Shown piece after piece: positions 46,143 through 56,749 of a stretch of DNA of 64,000 nucleotides (its first letter is position 1; each line of letters begins with the position of its first letter). The stretch is from positions 1,010,737,501 through 1,010,801,500 of the forward strand of contig CM028129.1 of NCBI GenBank assembly GCA_016271365.2, read 5' to 3'. Under the pieces are notes generated by a model. That model made no database searches. It was not told the origin of the DNA and saw nothing but the letters and a program-made list of their open reading frames with translations. The stretch comes from Neoceratodus forsteri (lineage: Eukaryota; Chordata; Ceratodontiformes; Ceratodontidae). The position numbers were made by a program, and so were the translations under genes.

Positions 46143-46990
46143 AGAAACATAGAAACATAGAATTTGACGGCAGATAAGGACCGCTTGGCCCACCCAGTCT
46201 GCCCATTTCCCTACCTACTGGATAAGCTGCAGATCCTAGTTAACCAGCAGCCTACTTCTACCTACCCCCAACCCCCAGAACTGCCTTTGACTATCCCATG
46301 CATGCTTGAATTCCACCACTGATTTTGACTCCACAACCTCCTTCGAAGGCCGCCCATGCACCCACAACCCTCTCTGTAAAAAATACTTCTAATTACCTGA
46401 GCCGCCCCTTCTATTTTCAAATTGTGCCTCTTGTTCTTGCACACCTCTTTTTGAAAGATGCTACCCTCTTGGACTTTGTTGATTCCCTTGAGGTACTTGA
46501 ACGCTTCTATCATGTCCCCTCTCCCTTCTTTCCTCGAGGCTATACATATTAAGCTCCTTAAGTCTCTCTTCATATGTCTTCCGTGCAGACCCTGCACCAT
46601 TTTAGTTGCCTCCTCTGGACAGCTTCCATCCTGTCTATGTCTTTGCGGAGATTGGGTCTCCAGAACTGCACACAATACTCCAGATGGGGTCTCACCAGCT
46701 GTCTGTACAGAGGGATAATAACTTCCTGTTTTCTACTGGTGCTGCCTCTCTCTCTGCATCCCAGTATCCCCCCAGCCCTCCTTGCTGCCCTCTCACATTG
46801 CTTGCCCGTCTTTAGGTCATCTGATATGACTACTCCCAGGTCCCTTTCCATTTTTGTTGTTGTTAGTATCTCACCCCCCATTGTGTACTCTTCCCCTGGG
46901 TTTTGTTTCCCAGGTGCATTACCTTGCACTTCTTAGCATTGAATCTAAGCTGCCATACATTTGACCATTCCTCTAACCTTGCCTCTTTTG
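46143..46990 (-). mobile_element. CR1 LINE, copy D (minus strand, short)
   Basis: It starts with the CR1 3' tail 'agaaacatagaaacatag' at 46,143 and retains only the ORF2 C-terminus: 'RPHLEYCVQFWRPNLRKDID' and 'RDLGVVISDDLK' in 46,570-46,929. It is close to copy A ('TSRKQEVIIPLYRQLV' shared). 5'-truncated. Confidence 0.9.
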
Positions 46991-47249
46991 CCTTGCCCTT
47001 TTGACTCTGGCTACCATTGGATGGTGGTGTTGTTGATAATGGGTTTTGAGTGGGTTGAAATGTGGACTGCTCAAGTTATGTTAACTGCCTTTTTCCACCG
47101 TTACTGTTTGCTTCATGGCATGCAATTGACAGAGTGGCACGAGAATATATATATATTTTTTTCTAACAAGTCCATCTGTCTTCATTTTTCTGGGTTGCCA
47201 GCCGATGCTATGATGTGTCTACTGTGGTGATAACTTAAGATGACGTGTC
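46991..47249. other. No gene recognised
   Basis: Unassigned AT-rich sequence between CR1 copy D and the hairpin at 47,250. Confidence 0.45.
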
Positions 47250-47293
47250 TACTATGTGTATAAATGTTACATTTTGCATTTATACACATAGTA
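47250..47293. repeat. 17-bp perfect inverted repeat
   Basis: 'tactatgtgtataaatg' at 47,250 and its inverse at 47,277, separated by 10 bp. The nearby 'cctattgcataaat' at 47,330 also occurs, inverted, beside the fold-back at 37.4 kb. Confidence 0.85.
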
Positions 47294-47724
47294 GTGCAGA
47301 TACACAGATTTATCACACTGTTTATCTCCACACCTATTGCATAAATATATATATATATATTACATATATATATTACACACACACATATATGTATATCTAG
47401 ATATATGTATCATTTTATTTTAATTTCAACTTGCAATTAGGCCTCATTTCAGCATTTTGCCTTTCATTGACTGTGCTCTTTAAAACACAAGGACACTTGC
47501 AATAAAAGTTGTAAGCTCATCTTACATGTATTAGGGAGAATAGTATCCCAAGGTTTTTCTATCAGTAGAATGCCTTTTTGAAACTTACTGAGACAGTTTC
47601 AAATTAATGTGAGAAGCGCTCTCTACTTGTTGATAATTCTTGATAAACTTTGCCCTTCAGGGGCTTCTCAGCTAAAAGCATACTGGTGTTAATTAGCTTC
47701 TCTGATGTAATCTTCTGCTATGTT

Positions 47725-47745
47725 TCAAAAGTACTGTAAATCATT

Positions 47746-47793
<48 letters not shown>

Positions 47794-47880
47794 CACTGCA
47801 AAAGATGACCAAGCATGTAATTTGAGACTACTCTGCAGTTAGGTGCTGTTATCTGTCTTGCAGTAGCTCTATAAATGCTG
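47725..47880 (+). repeat. (CA)n with dispersed repeat flank
   Basis: 'ctgtaaatcattg' is followed by a CA run (47,747-47,796), and then 'tgtaatttgagactactctg' and 'cagttaggtgctgtt'. The same order occurs at 22,415-22,500 with a short CA run, so the microsatellite has expanded inside a dispersed repeat. Confidence 0.8.
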
Positions 47881-48151
47881 CTTACCAAGTTAGAGTGAAA
47901 AGAAAAAGTGTTTCTTGTACTCACTGAAGAACTACAAGGCTGCCAAAAACACTAGAATTAATCTATTTGACTGAGCTCTGCACAGATGTTTAGTCTGCAG
48001 CACTGCAAGGGTTAAATTGAAGGGCTGCAAAATAGTGGAAGGATCATTTGAAAACTCCAAAGGTAGTGTTCCACGGTCTGAATCCTGCAGCTCATTTTTA
48101 GAGCTGACGCAATAGGGCTGCAGCCCTAAAAAGAATGACTATGCAAAGTTT

Positions 48152-48255
48152 GTTTTGTGAGGATTTTTTCCCACACCCTCGGTGTGTGATAATCTCATAA
48201 GACCCCTTAAGCTTCGCTGTCGGGGTTTATGGATTAAAAATCCTCATAACACACA
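48152..48255. repeat. Degraded fold-back with GAAGCTT core
   Basis: 'ttttgtgaggattttt' and 'ctcataagacccc' on the left are inverted as 'ggggtttatgg' and 'aaaaatcctcataac' on the right. The loop 'ccttaagcttcgctgtcggg' is, inverted, similar to the loops at 30.6 and 61.6 kb. Confidence 0.55.
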
Positions 48256-48259
48256 GCTG

Positions 48260-51200
48260 CACAGGCATTAGTCTCTATGTCTGGGTCTCCTGTTAGCCCA
48301 GGAGGAGGAAAGAACCTGCCTTGTGATCTCACTTATTTGGGACATAGCCCAAACTAGAAGAACAATTTTTAAAAGTGATGAACATCACAGCAAACGTGCT
48401 AAAGCAAGATTTACCCCGCAAGAGCATTGTAAAAAAAATTAAAGAAAAGTTTCAAAGAAATACCAAATTACACATATAGTGCTTCACAAATGCAAAGTAT
48501 CATGGGAAGTACACTGTACAGTTCACATTGAACTTATTGTGGGCCCTGAATGAGTTGCCTGAGAACACGTTCAGCTGAAAGTCACATTCTATAGCTGAAA
48601 AAAAAAAAAAAACAACAACAAAAAAAACAACTAGTTGTCAACTCACTGCAGTGATAAAAAAGGACTAGGCTGCAAACTGGCTACACAATACGTTTAATGC
48701 AGACTGTACTGTATGAGTGACAGTTTGCTCATACAGACTCAGGAGCCACAATGTAATTTATGTCAATGCCTCAAAGTATGGTACTTCTAATGGCAAATCA
48801 GCTTTCAGCTATCTTGCCCCTACTTTCTTAAACAAGTTACAGAATGCCCTTACAGTTGCAGCAATAGACATGGTCTTATTTTTCCAGATATTTCACAGTA
48901 TTTCTAAAGAGGTTCTCTCTGGTGTCCCTACAGCAGAATTGCATGTAGGCTGGGTATTTCTCTAGAGATATCCCAGACATTTCAGGAACTATCTGACCAT
49001 GTCAATTGCTGCTACTGTAGATTTGGAGACTTTGTTAGCTGCAACATTTTCAAATCATTACTTGACAGCCACATGACCACATGCACATGTTCATTCTTTC
49101 TGCTCTGAAGCATGATTGCAATGTATAGGTCTCTGTGTATATTTAATTTTTGCATCATTCTCAGGAACTAGGTCAGACTGTTGGATTTGATGAAAATGGA
49201 TGTTGATTGCCCTAACTAGGACCTTCTTGAAAAGGAATAACTCACAAATGATTTTCTTTGTGGTAAAACAAATATAAATATCATTTGCAGATACTTCACA
49301 AGCTGCTTTGCATGAGGGTTATGTGTAATTTGGAATACTTTGTTTGTCCTGATATCCAGGCTCTATGGGGATATCTGTGGGCAGGCAGGGTTAGGCGGAG
49401 GCAAACACAAATGTAGTACATGAGGGGAGGCTACATTTGCAGTCACTTTCTGGTACATTTCTGGATTGTGCTCCTTTGTGCTGTAGAGAAAGGGGTCTCA
49501 AGTCTTTTCCTGCCATAGCATGTCAGCGCACCAGCAGATGGCAAAGAGCAGAGCAGTCTGACCTGATAAGTGCTGGTATGCACAGAGGTACTGTGTTACT
49601 GTATGCACAGCAGTTACCTAGCAACCTCACTCCCCAGACACATGGTGCAATGGCCCCTGCTACAGTAGAACTACTGAAAGCAGTTGTTGCAGTGTTGGAA
49701 CCTTGCAGGTCACAATGTTTTTTTCAACAGGGGGTAGAGTTTGTCAGAGCACAGCACCACTGTTAACAGTAAGGGAAGAAAATGGAGATAGGGAGGGGAT
49801 GTTCCACTAGATGTTAAAGAGGACCTTCCCCGATGGTCAAAAAAAAATATTCTTACAGTTATTTTGTGCAGTAATGTACCTCAAAAGTTGTGTGCATGTG
49901 TTAGTTTTGTCAAAGGTTTACTCTTCTTTACATATTTTGAATTGATTTTTAGCCCTGCTGCACTTGCCTTTGCTGTTCAGCGGCTGGGCTGCTGGCTCCT
50001 GCTGATGTCATTGTATGAAGCAGGAGTGAATCACACTATGCTGTGCAATGACAGTGCAGCAGTACCACTAGGAAAAACTTCCATAACTTTTGTGCATACT
50101 ATAGTAGTAGTGCCAGATTAGTCAAGGGATTTTTAAGGATTTTTAAAAATCCCTATTGAGAATTGTGAAAACGTTTGTTAAGGGATTTTTTGTTGTTGTG
50201 GTTTGGTAGTGTGTTTACTGCTACCAGGAGAGGCAGGGGTCAATTTCAAGATTATTTTACTAGCCCAAGACCTAGTGCAAATTGACAAGGGCTAGTGTAC
50301 CTTACTCTCTACTTGTCCATCTTGAATAGTGTACATTTTCCTTGGCTGAAAATGAAGTTAAAATGTCCTTATAGTAGTAGTCTTTAGTCCTTATGCCACT
50401 CTCTCTCAATATTCCAGATGACCTGGTGTGATTGACATCTCATTAACAGCTGTAGTTATCTGGTAATTCAAGGACAAAAGCATCAAAGGGTGTCATCATT
50501 AGCACTCCACTGTAAGGGTATTCAGATAGTGTCTACAGTGTGATCAAGGGTAACTCCCAGTTTTCTGAATGTGCCTCTGTCTGATAATTTGTCCCACATT
50601 ATTAAGACCAGTGCCTCTCATTTCCCTACATGTTGTGTTTATATCCAACATTTCAGTGACAAATGCTATGAGGTATACAGGGAGGCATTACTTAGTACAG
50701 ATTACAAAGGCATTAAACACAGATGAAAAAACTGGCAGTGTGCTGTCTCAGTTTACAACAATTCTTTCTAATTCACTGTGCTTTGCTACTGAGGCACGAA
50801 ATAAATCCACTTTATAACCACTGGAGTTGGCATATTGCATTGATAATGGGGTGTCTTGAGGAAGGGGGAACAATGCTGAAGATAGTATGTACACTAAGTT
50901 ATGAAAGTTTTCTCTAGTGAAACCACTGCACCTTCATTGTACAGCACAATGTGATTCACTCCTTCTCCATACAGTGATGTCACCAGCACAGCCCAGGGTC
51001 TGCAGCAACACCGGGCTTAGTGTAGAAGCACTGGTGCATGACACAGTTTTCAGCAGCTCAGAATGCAAAAACTAATTTGCAGAGAACATTACAGAAATAC
51101 AAAACAAGAATCAATGCAGGAAGGGGAATTTTATGCATGAATGTTAAAATGACTGGGGAAGGTCCTTATTAAGGATGTGGCCAAACATCACATAGGATTC

Positions 51201-51480
51201 TAGCACCACGGGACCACCAGATTGGCTTAGCTATAAAGTAGTTATTTAGGCATGGGGAGAGGAGAATCATATTACAAATCAATATAAAAAATGCATTGCT
51301 CTTACAAAGCTGTCCCAAAAATCATACATAAATCACGTTAGTAAGTCAACAATTGACAAAACAAGAAAGGAAAACACACTTACCCAGTGATTATTTCTTA
51401 ATTCTGGTTAATAAACATTATTTACAAATCACAGCAGGAGACAGTGGGAGAGCCTTAAAGTAAATTTCAAAGATTTGATA
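48260..51480. other. No gene recognised
   Basis: A 3.2-kb AT-rich stretch. It has an A-rich run at about 48,598-48,630, short open frames on both strands and no domain, terminal repeat or tandem array that I can support. Confidence 0.5.
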
Positions 51481-51488
51481 GTGGTCTT

Positions 51489-51743
51489 CACAGACGTCTA
51501 ACCAAGGAGAGTGGAGGGACGCACCCCATTGAAGTCTGTGGGGCTTGTTTTGAATATGTTTTTACAGAAGTTTATGCAGCCTTTGAAAAAAATTAAAGCC
51601 ACCGCTCAACTAATGGTCCTATTAGTTGAGTGGTGGTTTTCATTTTTATCAAAAGTTGCATAAACTTCTGTAAAAATGTTTTAAAAATGAGCCCCATAGA
51701 CTTTAATGGGGTGAGCCCCCGTGTTCTCCCTGGTTAGATGTCA
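51489..51743. repeat. ~255-bp palindromic fold-back element
   Basis: Arms of about 120 bp: the left 'ccattgaagtctgtggggct' to 'ctcaactaat', the right 'attagttgag' to 'gccccatagactttaatggg'. The 6-bp centre is 'ggtcct' (51,615-51,620). The arms match at most positions. Confidence 0.88.
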
Positions 51744-51749
51744 CAAAAC

Positions 51750-52190
51750 GTTGGAGGGCAGGGGTGGAGCAGGCAGACTGGAAAGTGAAAGGAATCGGCT
51801 GGCCATGGCTTCAATTTTATTTTCCATCCCTTCCTTCCCAAAAACTACAGTACTTGCTGAAAAATGTAACTTCTTACAGAAATGAGCTACCGCTGTCCTA
51901 AGGTAATGAGCTATGAAGCCCAAATAGTGGAGAAAAATCTTGGAAACGTACTTTAATGGGTTAACTGTATGCAACTGAAGAACCTCCCTTTATAAGCCAG
52001 GACAGGCATTTAAATAACATCTAAACAGCTAAAATGACAGGCATTGTAACTCTGTCTGGCATATCTGTTTCTGTGTATTTGTGACCTGTTCACTACCACT
52101 AAAAAGAGAGATGCTTCTTTTGTTCTGACAGAGCATACCAAGCTTGCAACAAATTATATTTATACACAGCAAATATCAACTTCAACATAC
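51750..52190. other. No gene recognised
   Basis: Unassigned sequence between a fold-back and an L1/Tx1-like fragment. Confidence 0.45.
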
Positions 52191-52194
52191 TAGA

Positions 52195-52690
52195 AATAAA
52201 TTTCTTCTATTTCGGATGAAATATTCCCAGAACTACACATTCCAAATTAGGGTTTGAAAAGATAGGTTCTTTCCAGATAGTCGCTAGAGAGTTCCAAAAT
52301 TCTTTAGTAAAAGGGCATTCAAATAAAAAGTGGTCTTGAGTTTTTATTACTGTTGAGCAGGTAGGCCTCAAACACACTCTTTCTTCTATAGCTCTATGTT
52401 TAAAGGATCATTTTACCCTCAGTCTACTTTATACCCATAACTATGTAATGTTCCACATATATATATAGGCATTATTATCTTGCAATAGTAGTAGTACATC
52501 TTGTATATCTGCGGGAGGACACCCTGGAAAAGTTATGAAGTCAGTACATACTGTTTTTACTGTTGTTGATAGAAAGTTTTGTGGGACAAAGAGGATGCCT
52601 GATTTGAAGAAATGTTTCACATCCGCTCGAAAAACATCTCTCAGATATTCTGGGATATATAATAAGAGTAGTGGAACTTTTTATTGAAAA
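52195..52690 (-). pseudogene. L1/Tx1-like LINE ORF2 C-terminus
   Basis: The minus-strand translation gives 'YLRDVFRADVKHFFKSGILF' near 52,640, then 'RLRVK', a stop and 'SFKHRAIEERVCLRPTC' near 52,400. It ends 'QDHFLFECPFTKEFWNSLAT' near 52,300. The Cys/His-rich 'C....C...H....CP....FW' pattern is characteristic of the C-terminus of L1-group ORF2 proteins. A few stops occur in its first half. No RT domain remains. Assignment to L1 rather than Tx1 is uncertain. Confidence 0.7.
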
Positions 52691-52699
52691 TAAATCACA

Positions 52700-53690
52700 A
52701 ACACCATATAAATAAACAAATATACATATTTACAAATCATTATTCACATGATGAGAACATTTGGTCAAAAAGAAGCAAATGAATAAGGCTCCAAAAAGAC
52801 AGTAGGAAACATGACAAATTAATCAAAGGAAAAAACATCATATTATAGTGGCACGGTATCACCACTATAGTTAGGATTGAGTCGGGTGTTTAATGTTAAA
52901 CTCCTAACTTAGCACATTAATATTTTTGGCACCCTTTGATGAAATGAGCTGACATTTTGCATGTGTTGTCAAAGAGGCAAGGTCTTGATCTGTGGACATT
53001 TTTGTGATGGCAGTTTGTGAGGTTTCTGAGATCTGCATGTGTCATTTTTTGTAAGTGTCTAACTTTTTTCCTATACTTGACATGTTTTTTTTTTTTGCGC
53101 TCCCCTACTGCCTACATGGGATGATATTTATATCCAAAACTTGCAGGGGACATGTGTCATGTCCTAAGGTAATGCCTTTGATAGATCTGGTGAAAAAAAA
53201 ATATTAAAGGGTTCCAGAGTTATAAGGCTTTAAAATTTAGCGTTTTCCAAACTGGCATGCACAGTAAGGTTTTTGAGATAATGTTCTGGTGCAAAATTAA
53301 AAATTTGATGTTGCAAATGTGCATTTTTGATTTTGCGCCACTTGCATGGCAGGGCACAAAACATTTTTTTGTGCCATGCTATCAATCATCTTGTTTTTTT
53401 CCACAAACTAACAAGCCTGCAAAATATACATACATTTGCTATATTTTAAAAAACAAAGACCAGGACCTAGCGTAAAGAGCCCAATTTGGCTAGATTCTGC
53501 TGTTTGCTTTTAAAAATATGATCCACTGATACCTTTTCTGGGCACCCATAATCCAGGGTGCTCAGCTTAGTGAGAGGAGTCCTTGATCTGCATTCCCTGT
53601 ACTATATGAGAACAATGGGAATTTCTTGACTTCTGCAGCCACAGCTGGAACTCGTGCTGTGGGCAGCAGTGTGAGCCATGAGCCACTGTT
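52700..53690. other. No gene recognised
   Basis: AT-rich sequence. The last part (about 52,900-53,540) may belong to the composite repeat that follows, but I cannot show matching copies. Confidence 0.4.
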
Positions 53691-53694
53691 TCTG

Positions 53695-54290
53695 TGGTGT
53701 CTACTGGTGCTCCCCTACTCCATTGCCATCCCTGGCATTGTGTAATGTTTCCTGGTGTCTAGTGGCACCCCCACCCACCGATTGCCATCCCCTGATCCCC
53801 GTATTTATGTCTTCTTTCCTTTATGTCTAGTGGAACCCCTCACCCTTCAGATCGCTGTCCCTGTTAGACATAAATATTTCCCTGGTGTCTAGTGGCACCC
53901 CTCCACCTGCTAGTTGCCATCCCAGTAATCCTGTCTCCTTTCCCTGTTGTCTTGTTGCACCCCCCACCCGCTGATCATTGCTCCTAATATAATGTTTTCC
54001 CTGGTGTCTAGTGGTACCCCACACCTTTCCGATTACTGTCACCAAAAGAGAAAAATATTTCCACGGTGTCTAGTGGCACCCCCCCAGCCACTGTTCATTG
54101 TAATAGGATGTTTTCCCTGGTGTCTAGTGGCACCCCACATCTGCCAATTGCCATCCCCATTGTTAAATATAAATTTCATTAATAGTCCAGTGATCCCTCC
54201 CCCCCTTCTCTGATCACCATCCCTGTTGTAATGTTTATGTCCCTGGTGTCAAGTGGCATCCCCCAACCCCCATCACTGTCTGTCCCAGTA
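53695..54290 (+). repeat. ~61-bp minisatellite, about 10 units
   Basis: 'ggtgtctagtggcacccc' or close variants recur with 'gtctag' at 53,757, 53,825, 53,887, 54,006, 54,069 and 54,122, plus diverged units at 53,697, 53,949, 54,184 and 54,246. Spacing is 53-68 bp. Each unit also has 'gattgccatccc'. Confidence 0.9.
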
Positions 54291-54329
54291 ATAAAAGAGA
54301 AACAGTCCCACAATGTTTTTTTGCAAAAT

Positions 54330-55080
54330 AAAATGGTCCCTCACCAATCAGCCCCCACCCCCACCTCCCACTCAGCATCCACCACCACACATGTCCAGTA
54401 CAACCCCAAACACCCTCACTTACCTGAACAGGTCCCAGGTTCAAGATCCACTCTTCTATCAAAGACACGTCTTGCTGCTGGAACCGGCAACTGCAATATG
54501 AGAAACTAAGGTAAATGCGGTTCAGTGTATTTCAAAGGGGGTTTTCAACGTTTATGCATTACTAAGTCATTTTTTGATATTTTGACACCAAATTTTCAAC
54601 ATGGTCTTTTGGGGATCCCACCCCATGAACAATATGACTATCATTATGCAACTACTGCCTGAATAGTGATTTTGTGGTCACTTGGCAAATTCACCTTTTG
54701 GGCAGGATTTGGAAAATTATTCTGCCCTTGTTCATTTGGTGGGGTCATAAGAAGGCTATTTTCAAAATTTGGGGTCAAAATATGTAAAAATGGCAAAGTT
54801 ATGCCCATTCATTGCAATTTTGCTACGCATGCTCGTAACTTTGGAAATTTTAAATATTTTGACACCAAATTTTTAACATAGCCTTCTTATTACCCCACCT
54901 CATGTATGTCATGGCTGTCATTTTTTTAAATCCCAGCCAAAATGTGTTTTCACATTTGTGGTGTGGAATGGCATTGCAGTTGTGCGGAATTACATTTTGG
55001 CAGGGATTCGAAAATTTTCTGTACCCGGTACATGAGGTGGGCTAATAAGATGGCTATGCTGACAATTTGGTCACTGTTGT
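54330..55080 (+). repeat. Composite repeat, second copy (277-bp units)
   Basis: A C-rich lead-in ('ggtccctcaccaatcagccc') aligns with 39,240 onwards. It is followed by tandem units with 'gacaccaaattttcaacat' at 54,584 and a variant at 54,861 (277 bp apart), and 'aaaatgtgttttcacat' near 54,940. Confidence 0.82.
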
Positions 55081-55269
55081 CCTATAAATGGAAGCACAGG
55101 GTCCATATACATTTACACAACTATGGAGGGATGAAGGCCCCACACTCCCAAAGGCAAATAAGGATACAATTACAGTATACTATCTAAAAAAGGAAGGAAA
55201 TAAATTGCAAAAAATGTTGTTAATGTTCTAGTTAGGGTTAAAGTGACAAAAGTAAGGAAATATGGCATT

Positions 55270-55435
55270 AGGGTTTCCAACTCTAACCCCCTCCCGGCAG
55301 CACAGCACGTGTGGGATGTGTCTTGGTGTACTCAAGCCTAATGCTCACCACATTGTCATAGACAGTACACATCTGACCTTATTTACAGATGGAATGTGAT
55401 GAGCAGTAGGCTTATGAGAACACTCAAGGCATTAC
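55270..55435. repeat. Composite repeat 3' hairpin, second copy
   Basis: It begins with 'ggcattagggtttcc', as at 43,787. It then has 'cctaatgctcaccacatt' near 55,350, the imperfect inverse of 'gaatgtgatgagcagtaggc' near 55,394. Confidence 0.72.
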
Positions 55436-55439
55436 ACAC

Positions 55440-56140
55440 CCTCTTTATGCTCTTTATCTAGAAAATGAGAAGTGAGTTGGAATCCTAACACCACATTTCA
55501 TACTTTTGTCTCTTTAACCCTAATTGGATCATCAATGAAGTTTTTTTGCAATTTATATATCATATATGCCTTATGTTCTCAGGAGACTCAAAAAGAAGAC
55601 AAACAGAAAACTCATGAAAAACACCAAATCTGATAGATACCTGACGCATTTTCTACCCCTTACATAGGGAAGAGCCAGGTCAGATTTTTCCACATTTTTG
55701 TCATACATTTGCAGGCACAACCTTCCAAATTTAGCTGTACACCCCCACTAGTGCCATTCTAATTTGACATTCTATTTCTACAGTACATAATTAATCTGTT
55801 TCTGGTATAACATAAACTGGTACCTTGCTTACCAAATAAAAAAATGGTCACAAACCAGACAGTTAAGTTATCATGGTAATATTTCTGCCATGAAGAGTAG
55901 GGAATCTTTCCCAGTATCTTGGCCAATATTCTCCCACCAGTATAAGAGGCCCAAATAATCCACACTTAGGACATAGCTAGAAACAAGATGTGTTTTTCCT
56001 GGTGAAAAAATGAGAAAGCAATGAATAACTGATAAATAAATCAATAAAATACACGCTTCCACATTTCAGATTTAATATTTTCCTTTTTAGTATCAACTAT
56101 AGATAATTCCAGACTGTGTCCAGATAGGTTGCTTAATTAA
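55440..56140. other. No gene recognised
   Basis: AT-rich sequence; short frames only. Confidence 0.5.
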
Positions 56141-56700
56141 TGGGCTGACCTGCTGGTGCAGTGGTAGCGCTGCAGCTTGCAACACTGATGATCTGGATTC
56201 AGAAATGAACTCGGAGCATTAGAGGGATTGCTGGGGGAAGGAGGATAAGTGTCCAATGGACTGCTCTTCTCCTCTGGGAAATGAGTGAGGGAGGATCTCA
56301 AAGCTCAGCAATATAGCGACCCCTGGGTGGTTGCCTGGGGGTGGGTGAACCAGGGACCAAAGAAGATTCTGGGATTGGTGGAAGAGGTGAACATTGGCAG
56401 GTCGGGTGTGGGAGCATGTCCGATGTACCAGGATGTCATTGCTCATTCACTCCACCTGGGAAGCAATGCACACAATGTCCAACTTCCCTTGAAGAAGCAC
56501 AGCATAAAGCTTCAAGGGCCGACTCCTATCCTGTGCCAAAAAGATGCCAAGCCTAAGATTCGGACAAGACTACAGGGTTCATCTTGGGCTCTCCCCTCAG
56601 GGAGTCTTTCCAAGATGCGTAAGCCATGGGCCACCCACCCAGACAGCTAAAAGGTAGATTGCTGGTGGGGGAGTTGAGGATTGTGAGTCTGGGGAAAAAT
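56141..56700 (+). repeat. tRNA-derived SINE (likely)
   Basis: The head 'tgctggtgcagtggtagcgc' resembles a tRNA A box, and 'gatgatctggattcagaa' lies at B-box distance. This is the usual layout of an RNA polymerase III SINE promoter. The body is long for a SINE (about 500 bp), so the 3' limit is uncertain. A related segment lies at about 480-545. Confidence 0.6.
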
Positions 56701-56749
56701 ATGTCCAGGGTGTTGTTTTATACACACCTTCCCGCCGAATCTCTTATCC

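Noticed and set aside
47250..47293. Hairpin considered as a miRNA precursor or terminator
   Set aside because: Arms too short and AT-rich, with a 10-bp loop; better explained as a palindromic repeat.
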